A stretch of DNA of 64,000 nt from NCBI GenBank assembly GCA_016714045.1, contig JADJNY010000002.1, positions 248,001 through 312,000 of the forward strand, written 5' to 3'. This document shows, piece after piece, positions 55,725 to 64,000 of this stretch (within the stretch, counting starts at the first letter, position 1; each line of letters starts with the position of its first letter). The stretch comes from Planctomycetota bacterium. GTDB lineage: Bacteria > Planctomycetota > UBA1135 > GCA-002686595. The notes beneath the pieces were generated by a model. The model made no database searches, was not told where the DNA came from, and saw only the letters and a list, made by a program, of their open reading frames with translations. The translations under genes were made by a program, and so were the position numbers.

Positions 55725-56438
55725 ATGCCGAAGAAGCCCAAGCCGCCGCCGACGACCCCGCCCGCGACGAAGGGGGAGCGCACCCGCGCTGCAATCGTCG
55801 ACGCCGCGCTGCGGCTCTTCCACGGGCACGGCTACGAGGGCACGACGATGCGCGAGATCGCGCGCGCGGCCGGAGTCTCGCTCGGGAACGCCTACTACTA
55901 CTTCGAGTCGAAGGAGCACCTGATCCAGGCGTTCTACGAGCGCACGCACCAAGAGCACCTCGTCGAATGCGAGGCCGTGCTGGCGCGCGAGAAGAAGCTG
56001 GAGGACCGCCTGCGCGGCGTGCTCCTCGCGAAGATCGACACGGCGGAGCCCTACCACCGCATCTCGGGGATCCTGTTCAAGACCGCGGCCGATCCGAAGA
56101 GCCCGCTCAACCCGTTCTCGTCCGCCTCCGAGCCCGTGCGGCGCGAAGCGACCGAGCTGATGCGGCGCGTCATCGAGGGGAGCTCGAGCAAGCTCCCCGC
56201 CGACCTGAACGAGAAGCTGCCCGAGCTCCTCTGGTTGCACGAGATGAGCGTGATCCTGTTCTGGATCCACGACGAGTCGGAGGGGCGCGCGCGCACGCGG
56301 CACTTGATCGAGCGCACGGTCGAGATGATCGCGAAGCTCGTCTCGATCGCGGGCTTCCCGCTGATGAAGCCGCTGCGCACGTCGGTGCTGTCGCTCGTGG
56401 ACGAGCTGAAGCAGGACGTGCTGCCACCGAAGACGTGA
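55725..56438 (+). CDS. TetR family transcriptional regulator
   Basis: 237 residues from the ATG at 55725. After a Pro/Lys-rich leader, an N-terminal TetR HTH: ERTRAAIVDAALRLFHGHGYEGTTMREIARAAGVSLGNAYYYFESKEHLIQAFY (19-71, given here as motif pieces ERTRAAIVDAALRLF, TTMREIARAAGVS, NAYYYFESKEHL). The C-terminal ligand domain (about 75-235) is of the type found in lipid- or drug-responsive regulators; the inducer is unknown. It follows the membrane protein gene in the same direction and probably represses both through the two palindromes upstream. Confidence 0.9.
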   Translation: MPKKPKPPPTTPPATKGERTRAAIVDAALRLFHGHGYEGTTMREIARAAGVSLGNAYYYFESKEHLIQAFYERTHQEHLVECEAVLAREKKLEDRLRGVLLAKIDTAEPYHRISGILFKTAADPKSPLNPFSSASEPVRREATELMRRVIEGSSSKLPADLNEKLPELLWLHEMSVILFWIHDESEGRARTRHLIERTVEMIAKLVSIAGFPLMKPLRTSVLSLVDELKQDVLPPKT

Positions 56439-56493
56439 GGCGCGGCGGAGCACTCCTGCACGCCTTCCGGGACGAGCTGAAGCAGGACGTGCT
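56401..56493. repeat. 70-bp offset direct repeat at the end of the TetR gene
   Basis: The 23 bases at 56401-56423 (encoding DELKQDVL) recur at 56471-56493 just after the stop, in a context that again resembles the gene end. A partial local duplication. Confidence 0.7.
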
Positions 56494-56550
56494 TCCCGAA
56501 GGCGTGATGCGCGGTGCCCCGCTACGCCGCGCGCGCCGGAGCGAGCTCGC

Positions 56551-59500
56551 TCACCACGGGTTCGGCTGGTCCGATCCGAGGCCGGGTCCGTACACGATCG
56601 CGTTCGACAGGAGGCGCATCGTCCCGCGGAACCAGTTGCGGAAGTCGGGCGGGCTCGCGAAGAGCACGATCTGTCCCGCGCCCTTCTTCTCGACGACGGC
56701 GTAGGCCGAGTCCGCGATGCGCTCGCGCGCTTCGGGCCACAAGAGGCCCGACAGGCGAACGCGCTCGCTCGCCGCGAGCCGCACCGCGGTGCGCGCGGGA
56801 CGCTGCGCGAGGAACACGTCCGAGCCCTCGAAGTAGACGGGGAGCTCGTCGTCGCACCCGAACGTGAGCCACGCGTCGGGGTTCACTTCGCCGCGCAGGA
56901 TCACGCCCTGGGGCGAGAACGTGGAGAGCCACGCGTCGCGGCGCTTCTTGTCCTCCTTCGCGGCGAGCGACTCGGCGCCCGGAGCGACATCGGACTTCTT
57001 CGCGGCGTCCTTCGTCGACGAATCCGCGGCGACCTTCGAGTCGGAACCCGCGGACTCCTTTCCGTCGCCCTTCGCCGACGGCTTGCCGTCCCACACGAGC
57101 CCCTCGTCGATCGCCGTCTTCCCCGCTTCGCGCTCGCGCTGCACGGAGAGCGCGTACTCGTCGAGCTTGTCGAGCGCGTCGGGGCGCAGGCGCGTCGTCG
57201 TCATCTTCAGGGACGCGTCGCACAACTGCGCGGCGGAGCTGCCGCTCGCGATCAGCGTCCCGCCGCTCTTCACCCACGTCATCAGCGCGTCCGCGTTCTC
57301 GCGCAAGACCTCGCCGAGGCCGCCCTCGGGGATCACGAGCACGTTGTAGCGGCGCAAGTCGTACCCGCCGAGCCCCTGCGCGTCGACGAGCGTCGTCGGC
57401 AGGCCGAGCTCGTGGTCGAGGAGGTGCCACGTCGCACCGAAGTCCGACGTCGAGATGGGGGAGTTCGACAGGAGCCCGACGCGCGGCCGCGCGAGCAGGT
57501 CGAAGTGCTGTCCGCCGAGGTCGGGCGTCTCGTCGGGGCTGCGCGCCGTGCCGAGCGCCACGGCGCGCACGCCGCTGTTCACCGCCGCCGCCGCGACCTT
57601 CTCCGCGACGCCTTCGGCGTTCTCGACGCGGCGCACGAGCAAGCTCCCGCGCGCGAACGTGCGGCCGCGCGCCGTGAACGGCTCGTCGCAGGCGTTCACG
57701 GCGACGCCGAGCTCCATCGCGCGCGCCGCGAACACGACGGCGCCGTCGCTCTTGCCGTCGACGGCCCACGCGTAGACGGGCGCCTTCGCGTCGTCGAGCG
57801 GGACAATGCCGATCGGAGCGGGGTCGAGCTCCGTCACACGCGTGTGCGCGACGTCGTCGGCGGAGCACCAGACGGCGTCGAGGTCCCACGCGTGCGCCGG
57901 CGACCAGCCCGTGACGTCGTAGGCCTTGCTGCGCTGCTTGCGCTCGAGTTCCTTGCGCTCGCGTTCCAGCGACGCCCTGTCGTAGCGCGGATCGAACGCG
58001 AAGAAGGCCTTGACCATCGGGGCGAGCGGCTGGCGCGCGGGCACGACGATCGTGCCGGCGGCGAACTTCCGCTCCGCGAGCTTGCCCGCGAGCGTCGTTT
58101 CGACGTCCTTCCCCGTGAACTCCTGCTCGGCCTCGAAGACCTCGAGGCCCTGCGCCGCGAGCATCCGCACGAAGACCGCTTCGCGCTCGGGGTGCTTTCC
58201 GCGCGCGAGCACCAACATGCGATCGTTGCCCGGCGTCTCGGCGGCGACGTTGGCCTTCTTCGCGGCGTAGTAGTCGCGCAGGATCTCGACCTTGTTCTTC
58301 GCGAGCGTCGTCACGTTCGCGAGCGAGCCCGTCGCCTGGCGCGCGACCGCGTCGTGGTACGTCGCGATCTCGCCCGACGGACGGCGCACGGCCTGACCGC
58401 GGTAGTGCGCCTGCTCGTACAGGATCCCGACCGCGCCGGCGAACGTCGCCCACGAGTCGGTGTAGCCCGGGTACCACGAGTCGGCCCACTCGCGCGTGTA
58501 GTAGCTCCAGCCGTGCGCGTCGAACGCGGCCGCCTGGTCGTTGCCGAAGCGCGGCCACCACTTCTTCGTCTGCGCGGGGAACCACGGCGTGAGCGGATCC
58601 GTGGCGGGGTAGAAGAGAAACGTGTCGTTCGCGCCCATCTCGTGCGCGTCGACGAGGAGCTGCGGATGGAAGGACTGGATCGCGCTCCACCGCGCGCGCG
58701 TCTCGGGCTGCGTGCCCCAGATCCAGTCGCGGTTCATGTCGAAGAGGTAGTGATTGCCGCGGCCGTAGGGCCAGCGGCCGCGGCTCATCGAGTCCACGTC
58801 GAGGTTGGGCACGTAGCCCGCGGACTGCTCGAGCATCGAGAGGATGCGCTCGCGTCCGTCGGGGTTCTGCGACGGATCGATCACGACGACGACGTCCTTC
58901 AGGAGGTCGGTGACGTCGGCGCTCGTGCCCGCGACGAGGTGGTACGCGACGGCCATCGATGCGTCGCTGCCCGACATCTCGTCGCCGTGGATCGAGTAGG
59001 AGAGCCACGCGATCGCGGGGGTGTCCTTCGCGAGCTGCTCTGCCTCGGCGTCGTTCGTCGTGCGCGGATCCGCGAGCTTCGCAATGGCGGCGCGGATCGC
59101 GTCGAGCTTCGCCAGGTTCTCCTTCGACGCGACCACGGCGTAGCCGAGCTCGCGGCCTTCGTGCGTGACGCCCGTCTTCGTCCAACGCAGACGCGAGCCG
59201 GGGCGCTCGAGCGACTTGACGTACGCGAGGATCTCCGCGTGGTGCGCCGTGAACGTGCCGAGCGGCTGGCGCAGCGCGGAGTCGGGCGTCGGCACGCTCG
59301 CGTCGTACGTCGTGCCGGGGAAGATCGGCGCGAGCGCGCGCGGCGTCGCGGAGTCGCCGAAGCGCAGCGAGGCGGGCTTGTCGGCGGCGACGAGCTCGGC
59401 CTCGGCGCCCGCGACGGGTTTGCGGTCGATCACGGTGGAGCGGTCGTCGCCGACGTAGCCGAGGCCTTTCAGTCGCTCGACCATCTCCGCATCGGGCTTC

Positions 59501-59658
59501 GTCTTGCGCGCGGGGCCGCCGGGTCCGGCCTGTTCGCGGGCGGAGGCCGGGTTCGCCTCGGACCTCGACGCGCTCCCATCGCGCGCGGACGGCGACGTGC
59601 AGCTCGCGACCAGGACGACGGGCACGACGACGCAAGACAGGACGGCGACGACTCGCAT
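56551..59658 (-). CDS. M14 family zinc carboxypeptidase, lipoprotein
   Basis: 1035 residues from the ATG at 59658. Lipoprotein signal peptide MRVVAVLSCVVVPVVLVAS with Cys20. The M14 domain (about 130-430) has zinc ligands His224 and Glu227 in SIHGDEMSG, the third His in LLVDAHEMG, and substrate-binding NPDGRER. The C-terminal half carries a glutamine-amidotransferase-like fold (RVGLLSNSPISTSD...YNVLVIPEGG), then a Lys/Ser/Asp-rich linker and a final beta domain, as in large M14 proteins of Planctomycetota and Bacteroidota. Expected to trim peptides outside the cytoplasm. Confidence 0.92.
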   Translation of the reverse strand: MRVVAVLSCVVVPVVLVASCTSPSARDGSASRSEANPASAREQAGPGGPARKTKPDAEMVERLKGLGYVGDDRSTVIDRKPVAGAEAELVAADKPASLRFGDSATPRALAPIFPGTTYDASVPTPDSALRQPLGTFTAHHAEILAYVKSLERPGSRLRWTKTGVTHEGRELGYAVVASKENLAKLDAIRAAIAKLADPRTTNDAEAEQLAKDTPAIAWLSYSIHGDEMSGSDASMAVAYHLVAGTSADVTDLLKDVVVVIDPSQNPDGRERILSMLEQSAGYVPNLDVDSMSRGRWPYGRGNHYLFDMNRDWIWGTQPETRARWSAIQSFHPQLLVDAHEMGANDTFLFYPATDPLTPWFPAQTKKWWPRFGNDQAAAFDAHGWSYYTREWADSWYPGYTDSWATFAGAVGILYEQAHYRGQAVRRPSGEIATYHDAVARQATGSLANVTTLAKNKVEILRDYYAAKKANVAAETPGNDRMLVLARGKHPEREAVFVRMLAAQGLEVFEAEQEFTGKDVETTLAGKLAERKFAAGTIVVPARQPLAPMVKAFFAFDPRYDRASLERERKELERKQRSKAYDVTGWSPAHAWDLDAVWCSADDVAHTRVTELDPAPIGIVPLDDAKAPVYAWAVDGKSDGAVVFAARAMELGVAVNACDEPFTARGRTFARGSLLVRRVENAEGVAEKVAAAAVNSGVRAVALGTARSPDETPDLGGQHFDLLARPRVGLLSNSPISTSDFGATWHLLDHELGLPTTLVDAQGLGGYDLRRYNVLVIPEGGLGEVLRENADALMTWVKSGGTLIASGSSAAQLCDASLKMTTTRLRPDALDKLDEYALSVQREREAGKTAIDEGLVWDGKPSAKGDGKESAGSDSKVAADSSTKDAAKKSDVAPGAESLAAKEDKKRRDAWLSTFSPQGVILRGEVNPDAWLTFGCDDELPVYFEGSDVFLAQRPARTAVRLAASERVRLSGLLWPEARERIADSAYAVVEKKGAGQIVLFASPPDFRNWFRGTMRLLSNAIVYGPGLGSDQPNPW

Positions 59659-59861
59659 GGGGGGCGCTCCTCGATCGAGCGGACCACGAGGGGTCCGCGG
59701 GGACGAACGGCGGGACGTCGCCGCCGTTCGGGCGCGGGAGTCTAGCAGCCGCGCGTGCAGCCGGAGCCCGCCGGAGCGCGCTCCCGCGTTCGGATTCCGT
59801 CGCGCGCGGCGCACCGAGCGTGCTGCAAGGCGCAACGAGCGACGGTATGCTCGCGAACGGG

Positions 59862-59938
59862 GGGCCTCTAGCTCAGTCGGTTAGAGCAGGCGACTCATAA
59901 TCGCTTGGTCGTAGGTTCGAGTCCTACGGGGCCCACCA
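59862..59938 (+). tRNA. tRNA-Ile (CAU, lysidine type)
   Basis: A 77-nt cloverleaf with encoded CCA. The acceptor stem 59862-59868 pairs with 59928-59934 (one G-T). The D arm has AGCTC...GAGC, the anticodon loop CTCATAA has CAU, and the T arm is GTAGGTTCGAGTCCTAC. The anticodon arm GGCGACTCATAATCGCT matches the tRNA-Ile2 (CAU) consensus, in which C34 is modified to lysidine, rather than initiator or elongator Met. Confidence 0.9.
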
Positions 59939-60390
59939 CTCAAACCACGCTTGACGTCCGCGCGCTTCTGCGCGTGAACGTTCGCGAGGTTCGGGGGTTC
60001 GGGGGTTCGGGGGTTCGGGGGTTCGGCATCGGCCGTTCCAGGTTTGTTCCAGGGAAATCGCACCGCGCTCGCGTCGGCGTGCGTCCCCAGCTCGCGCGGC
60101 GAAGGCAGCGGGGTCGCGTGCTTCAGAGCCGCGTGCGCGTCCTCGGTGTTGAGGAACACGTAGTGCTTCATCGTCACGCGGATGTCGCTGTGGCCGAGTA
60201 GGTACTGGACAACCTGAGGCGGTACTCCCTCACGCGTCCAGCGAGAGCCGAAGGTCGTCCGTAGGGCATGGATGTCGAGGGAGCCAGTCGAGGCGTCGTG
60301 CCTGCGGGCGATTCCTGCCCGACGCACGAGAGCGTAGAAGCTGCGGAGTCCGTTCGATGACGCGCCGGTCCCCAAGGTGCAGCCACCACG
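59881..60390 (-). pseudogene. Tyrosine recombinase (integrase) C-terminal remnant at tRNA-Ile
   Basis: The minus-strand frame has the catalytic C-terminal part of a phage-type integrase: SLDIHALRTTFGSRW (His and Arg), LLGHSDIRVTMKHYVF (GH and nucleophile Tyr). The catalytic domain's first half and the N-terminal arm are missing upstream of about 60345-60390. The frame ends inside the tRNA complement. Short G-rich repeats (GGTTCGGGG units, about 59988-60027) interrupt the tail. Integrative elements commonly insert at tRNA 3' ends, so this is probably the scar of one. Confidence 0.8.
59988..60027. repeat. 9-bp G-rich microrepeat
   Basis: Four to five tandem GGTTCGGGG units in the integrase remnant tail. 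Probably slippage-prone. Confidence 0.8.
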
Positions 60391-60848
60391 TCGTCCGCGT
60401 AGGAGCCTTGCAGGCCGAGGAAATCGACCTCTTCGAAGCCCGCGAGCAGCTCGGCGATCCGCGCGCGGTCGATCACGTATTCGTGCACGCCTTCGATGGA
60501 GACGTTGCTCTTCCCGTTCCACGCGCACGTGCCGTCCCCGCGCAGCGTGACCACGTAGACCGGGCAGGATCCGCGACACGAAGTCCGCTCGAGCGAGATC
60601 ACGACCGAGTTGGGATCCTTCGGGACGTAGCGCGCGTCGCGCTCCGCGCTCGGAGGCGACGCGGCGGGCGAGCGGAGCTCGCGCGCCGGCTCCGTCGAGG
60701 CTTCGACCGGGGCGTCGGGCGCGACGTCGGGCGCAGAGGTCGAGGCGGGCGTCGGGCTTCCAGCGGGCGCGACCGGGAGCGGCTTTCGGCCGCAACTCGC
60801 GACGAGGAGTACAGCCCAAGCGGCAGCGGCGAGCCCGAGGCATTGCAT
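60174..60848 (-). pseudogene. Lipoprotein with DUF6438-like domain, 3' end lost at the integrase remnant
   Basis: Starts at the ATG at 60848 (MQCLGLAAAAWAVLLVASC), a lipoprotein signal peptide, then an Ala/Pro-rich linker and a DUF6438-like start: SVVISLERTSCRGSCPVYVVTLRGDGTCAW (motif pieces), VHEYVIDRARIAELLAGFEEVDFLGL. Homology-like sequence stops at about 60385, where the integrase remnant takes over in another frame; the frame then runs on to 60174 as nonsense. Element insertion and decay probably removed the rest of the gene. Confidence 0.65.
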
Positions 60849-60981
60849 GCACGCAGGATACAGCGCGGGCGATGGACTCGGCCTGTCGACGCGCGGAGCT
60901 GCCGCGAGCTCGCGCGCCGCGCGTCCTCTCCGGCATGCCGCGCCGCGCGCGAGGTGGAGCAACTCGGGGACGAGGACACCG

Positions 60982-62388
60982 GTGCGATGCGGTGGGAACA
61001 TCTCGGGCGGTCGCTGGGCTGCGTTCGGCCCTCGACCGGTTGATCCGTGCCGTGCCGGATGCGACCTTGGGTCCGGAGCCCCTCCCATCCTCACCGAACT
61101 CTGGATCCTGCTCGCCCTGATCGCGATCAACGGCCTCCTCTCCGGCGCGGAGATCGCCGTCGTGTCGGTGCGTCCGGCGCGGCTCGACGCGTTGACGGAA
61201 GAGGGTCGGCGCGGCGCCGCGGCCCTGCGCAAGCTGCGCCAGGATCCCGAGCGGTTCCTCGCGACCGTGCAGGTCGGGATCACGGTCGTCGGCGCGGCTG
61301 CGGCGGCGTTCGGCGGCGCGTCGTTCGCGCAGGAGCTCGCGCCGGTCTTCGCGCGGGTCGAATGGCTCGCGCCGTACGCATCCGAGGCCGCCCTCGCCGT
61401 CATCGTGGCCGCGATCTCGTACCTGTCGCTCGTGTTGGGCGAGCTCTGCCCGAAGTCGCTCGCGCTGAGGCATTCGGAGGGCTACGCGCTCTTCGTCGCG
61501 GGGCCGCTGCTCGGGCTCGCGTCGTTCGCCAAGCCCGTGGTGTGGTTCCTCACCGCGAGCTCGAACGTCGTGCTCAAGCCGTTCCGGGACCGCACGAACT
61601 TCATGGAGTCGAAGATCTCGCTCGACGAGATCCGGCGCATGGTCGAGGACGCGGGCGAGTCGGGCTCGGTCGACCCGGACGTCAGCGAGATCGCGTCGCG
61701 CGCGCTCGAGTTCAGCACGCTGACGGCCGAGGACGTGATGATCCACCGCCGCTACGTCGTCGGCCTCCCGGCGAGCGCCAGCGACGCCGAGATCCGCCGC
61801 GTGATCCTCGACGTCGGACACCGTCGCGTGCCCGTGTACGAGGGCAGCCTCGACAACATCGTCGGTTACGTCTCGTGGCGCGACGTCATGGCGCGCGCGT
61901 GGAGCGGCAAGCCCGTGACGCTCGACGGCATCGTGCGTCCGTGTCACTTCGTGCCCGAGACGACGCCCGCGGTCGACCTCCTGCGCGAGATGCAGGAGAA
62001 ACGCATCCATCTCTCGATCGCCGTCGACGAGCACGGCGGGACGGCTGGGATCCTGACGCTCGAGGACCTGCTCGAGGAACTCGTGGGCGAGATCGTCAGC
62101 GAGCACGACACGACCCCCACGACGCAGGTGCGTCGTGAAGCCGACGGCTCGTTCGTCGTGCAGGGCAGCGCGAACGTGCGCGACGTGAACCGCGAGCTCG
62201 AGCTCGCGCTCCCCGGCGAGGACGAGGTGAGCACGATCGCGGGACTGTGCCTGCTCCTGAACGACGGGCACTTGCCGTTGAAGGGCGCGCGGCTCGAGGC
62301 GGAGGGCGGGGTCGAGCTCGAGGTGCTCGAGACGTCGGCGCGCCGCGTGCGTTCGGTGCGCCTGCACCTGCCGCGGACGGCGGGCTAG
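60982..62388 (+). CDS. CNNM/CorC-HlyC family membrane protein with CBS pair
   Basis: About 468 residues from a GTG at 60982, but the start is uncertain: the first membrane span (LWILLALIAINGLLSGAEIAVVS) begins near 61100 and no canonical in-frame start lies just before it. An N-terminal CNNM/DUF21 domain with three to four spans (to ~61590), two CBS domains (EDVMIHRRYVVGLPASASDAEIRR..., IVRPCHFVPETTPAVDLLREM) and a CorC_HlyC C-terminal domain (VRREADGSFVVQGSANVRDVNREL). These proteins are linked to Mg2+/Co2+ transport or resistance. The other end overlaps a 52-bp tandem repeat. Confidence 0.85.
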   Translation: MRCGGNISGGRWAAFGPRPVDPCRAGCDLGSGAPPILTELWILLALIAINGLLSGAEIAVVSVRPARLDALTEEGRRGAAALRKLRQDPERFLATVQVGITVVGAAAAAFGGASFAQELAPVFARVEWLAPYASEAALAVIVAAISYLSLVLGELCPKSLALRHSEGYALFVAGPLLGLASFAKPVVWFLTASSNVVLKPFRDRTNFMESKISLDEIRRMVEDAGESGSVDPDVSEIASRALEFSTLTAEDVMIHRRYVVGLPASASDAEIRRVILDVGHRRVPVYEGSLDNIVGYVSWRDVMARAWSGKPVTLDGIVRPCHFVPETTPAVDLLREMQEKRIHLSIAVDEHGGTAGILTLEDLLEELVGEIVSEHDTTPTTQVRREADGSFVVQGSANVRDVNRELELALPGEDEVSTIAGLCLLLNDGHLPLKGARLEAEGGVELEVLETSARRVRSVRLHLPRTAG

Positions 62389-62514
62389 TCGCGCGCGCTC
62401 GCCACCGTTGCGTCTGCACTTGCCGCGGACGGCGGGCCAGGCGCGCGGGCTCACCACCGGTGCGCATGCACCGGCCGCGGACGGCGGGCTAGTCGCACGC
62501 GATCACCACTTCCA
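62359..62514. repeat. Three 52-bp tandem repeats joining two convergent genes
   Basis: Units start at 62359, 62411 and 62463, each with a CCGCGGACGGCGGGC core. The first encodes the end of the CNNM protein (LHLPRTAG plus stop); the third contains the stop of the convergent glycosyltransferase (62503). The repeats thus formed across the gene junction. Confidence 0.85.
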
Positions 62515-63786
62515 CGTGGCGCGTCGCACGTGCCACGGAACGAAGTTGTCCTCGAAGGACGCGCGCCAGAACGCTTCGCGCAAGAACGCCCACGTGCGTT
62601 CGACCATCAGCACGGCCTGGTAGAAGGGCATGATCGGGAAGCACAGGCACAGCCACGCGTCGCGCGGCTTGTCGTTCGAGTAGTAGACGATCGTCGCGGC
62701 CTGCGCGGCCTCGATCACGAGGTAGCCGACGTACAGCGTGAAGAGCGGCTTCCACATCTCGAGCCCGTGCGTGCACGCCATCCAGATCATCCAGATCCAG
62801 ATGCCGATCAGGCACACGATGTTCGTGATCCACATCCCCGCGGTGAGCACGAAGTCGCTCCACTTGAAGCTCGCGCTCCACGGGAGGCCCATGTCGATGT
62901 GCTTCCTGCAGTGGTTGCGGATGATGCCGCTCTGGTCCCAGCGCATTCGTTGCCGCAGGAGCGCGTACCACGTCGTCGGCATGTCCGTGAACGCGTTCGC
63001 GTACGGCGCGGCGGCGATGCGATAGCCCTTCCGGCGCATCGCGAGCGTCAGGTCGAGGTCCTCCGGCGGACCGACGTCCCATCCGCCGATCGTGCGCAGC
63101 GCGCTCGCGCGGAACGCACCGAACGCGCCCGAGACGATGCCGAGCAGGTTCATCCGCGCCGCGAAGAGGCGGCCGACGAGGATCGCGTTCAGGTATTCGT
63201 AGCTCTGCAGCCACGTGACGAGGTTCGTGAACGGTCTGCGGCCGAGCACCGTGCCCGACACGGCGCCGACGCGCGGGTCCGAGAACGGCTGCACGATCTT
63301 CACGAGCGCGTCGGGGCCGAGCTCCGAGTCGGCGTCGATGACGACGATCACTTCGGCGTTCGTGTACTGCAGCGCGAAGTTCATCGCGGACGACTTCCCG
63401 CTGCGGTGCGGCCGCGACATGACGAGCACGCCGTCGTGCGTGCGAGCGAAGTCGTGGGCGACGCGCTCCATCTCGTCCGTCGATCCGTCGGAGAGCACGA
63501 TGATCTCCAGGTCCGGGTACGCGCCGTGCACGCTCTTCAGCGTATGCGCGATCGTGTCGGCCTCGTTGTAGCCGACGAGCAGGGCGCAGACGCGCGGCAC
63601 GTACGGTTCGGGCTTCGGCTTGCGGCCGGCGAAGGCCTGGAAGAACGTGCGGAGCACATCGCCGAGCGTGAACGCGACCTTCAAGAGCCCGTAGCGCGCC
63701 CCGTCGACGAGGATCAGCGCCCACAGGAACGTGATGAGCTCCTCAGGGTGCAGCGAGGAGAGCCAGTGGCTCCATTCGAGCAGCAT
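62503..63786 (-). CDS. Family 2 glycosyltransferase, membrane bound
   Basis: 427 residues from the ATG at 63786 (an upstream GTG at 63819 is possible). One N-terminal span, then a GT-A domain: CALLVGYNEADTI, LSDGSTDE, the DxD-like VVIDADSE, GGWDVGPPEDLDLTLAM (ED motif) and QRMRWDQSG (a QxxRW-type motif as in processive synthases). Three or four C-terminal spans. Similar in plan to polysaccharide synthases of the chitin/cellulose/PgaC group. It overlaps the zinc-ribbon gene before it by 44 bases, so the two are probably coupled. Confidence 0.88.
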   Translation of the reverse strand: MLLEWSHWLSSLHPEELITFLWALILVDGARYGLLKVAFTLGDVLRTFFQAFAGRKPKPEPYVPRVCALLVGYNEADTIAHTLKSVHGAYPDLEIIVLSDGSTDEMERVAHDFARTHDGVLVMSRPHRSGKSSAMNFALQYTNAEVIVVIDADSELGPDALVKIVQPFSDPRVGAVSGTVLGRRPFTNLVTWLQSYEYLNAILVGRLFAARMNLLGIVSGAFGAFRASALRTIGGWDVGPPEDLDLTLAMRRKGYRIAAAPYANAFTDMPTTWYALLRQRMRWDQSGIIRNHCRKHIDMGLPWSASFKWSDFVLTAGMWITNIVCLIGIWIWMIWMACTHGLEMWKPLFTLYVGYLVIEAAQAATIVYYSNDKPRDAWLCLCFPIMPFYQAVLMVERTWAFLREAFWRASFEDNFVPWHVRRATWKW

Positions 63787-64000
63787 GGTAGGCGACGAGC
63801 TCGAGCTCGCTGGCGTCACGGGAGAAGAAGCGCTCGGCGCACACGAGGCAGTGGCAGACGGGATCGCGCTCGCCGCATTGGTAGCCGCAGTCGCGGCAGT
63901 CCCACGGACCGGAGAGGTACTCGTAGTCGGCGTTGACCACGAGCTCGCGCGCGCGGCACTTGGGACAGACGAGACCCTGCGCCGTCTCGTACTCGCTCGC
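63743..64000 (-). CDS. Zinc-ribbon protein (5' part outside the window)
   Basis: The frame is open to the window end, so the N-terminus is missing. The visible 85 residues carry five cysteine pairs: CPKC, CRDC, CGE, CHC, CLVC and a C-terminal AAP ending. The YEYLSGPWDCRDCGYQCGERDPVCHC pattern resembles the metal-binding TackOD1 type of domain that is sometimes linked to GGDEF proteins and glycosyltransferases, but this is a weak match. It overlaps the glycosyltransferase start. Confidence 0.5.
   Translation of the reverse strand, partial: ASEYETAQGLVCPKCRARELVVNADYEYLSGPWDCRDCGYQCGERDPVCHCLVCAERFFSRDASELELVAYHAARMEPLALLAAP

Noticed and set aside
59862..59938. tRNA-Met
   Set aside because: The anticodon is CAU, but the anticodon arm and loop match the tRNA-Ile2 consensus and the acceptor stem lacks initiator features.

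Overview
The window is high-GC, densely coded bacterial chromosome with about 45 protein genes, one tRNA gene, several repeat families and no rRNA operon, CRISPR array, intact prophage or insertion sequence. It most probably comes from a Planctomycetota bacterium, of the large-genome kind with many secreted proteins. The reasons are a Cys-rich C-terminal module ending exactly in Trp that is shared by four secreted proteins, single-membrane-span proteins with a GspG-like tail and a zinc ribbon, an octaheme cytochrome fused to TPR repeats, an S46 peptidase and FG-GAP proteins. The assignment rests on gene content only.

Layout. 1-3955: a propeller-sensor histidine kinase, a FixJ-type regulator and a receiver-only paralogue. 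4336-6465: a secreted repeat protein. 6551-10721: an Lhr-type helicase with a frameshifted 3' end. 10926-14114: a zinc-ribbon membrane protein and two tandem secreted beta-helix-like paralogues whose 3' ends are almost identical DNA. 14559-17167: lpdA, lipB and a small Rdx/SelW-like selenoprotein read through an in-frame TGA. 17319-22966: an S8 protease, a PrcB-like lipoprotein and an S46 peptidase. 23325-27408: three consecutive secreted proteins with the Trp-ending module. 27841-35165: a phosphorelay and c-di-GMP cluster (HPt, two HDOD-REC-GGDEF proteins, hybrid kinase with its own HPt). 35267-37573: a DUF4126 protein and an M20 peptidase broken by a 2-nt frameshift. 37766-44643: four GspG-tail proteins, a nucleotidyltransferase/small-protein pair, a propeller protein, an FG-GAP protein and a flavin reductase. 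44930-51026: a zinc-ribbon membrane protein (frameshifted), an SthA-like transhydrogenase, an outer-membrane-like lipoprotein, a PPK2 kinase and a fatty-acid-hydroxylase-like protein. 51375-56438: the octaheme cytochrome, an SGNH hydrolase, and a small membrane protein with two palindromic operators followed by a TetR regulator. 56551-64000: an M14 peptidase, tRNA-Ile(CAU), a tyrosine-integrase remnant that abuts a truncated lipoprotein gene, a CNNM/CorC-type protein, a family-2 glycosyltransferase and a partial zinc-ribbon gene.

The most notable observations are: (i) a hidden selenoprotein gene with a CxxU motif and a bacterial-type SECIS hairpin just after the UGA; (ii) an undescribed interspersed element of about 200 bp, with two good and two degenerate copies, whose 22-bp hairpin arms differ between copies at seven positions but stay perfectly paired; (iii) two families of C-terminal modules on otherwise unrelated secreted proteins, one of them apparently homogenised between neighbours; (iv) a phosphorelay operon in which one diguanylate cyclase keeps the inhibitory I-site and its sister does not. 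Four otherwise intact genes carry small frameshifts, so base-level accuracy should be confirmed before any of them is called a pseudogene.
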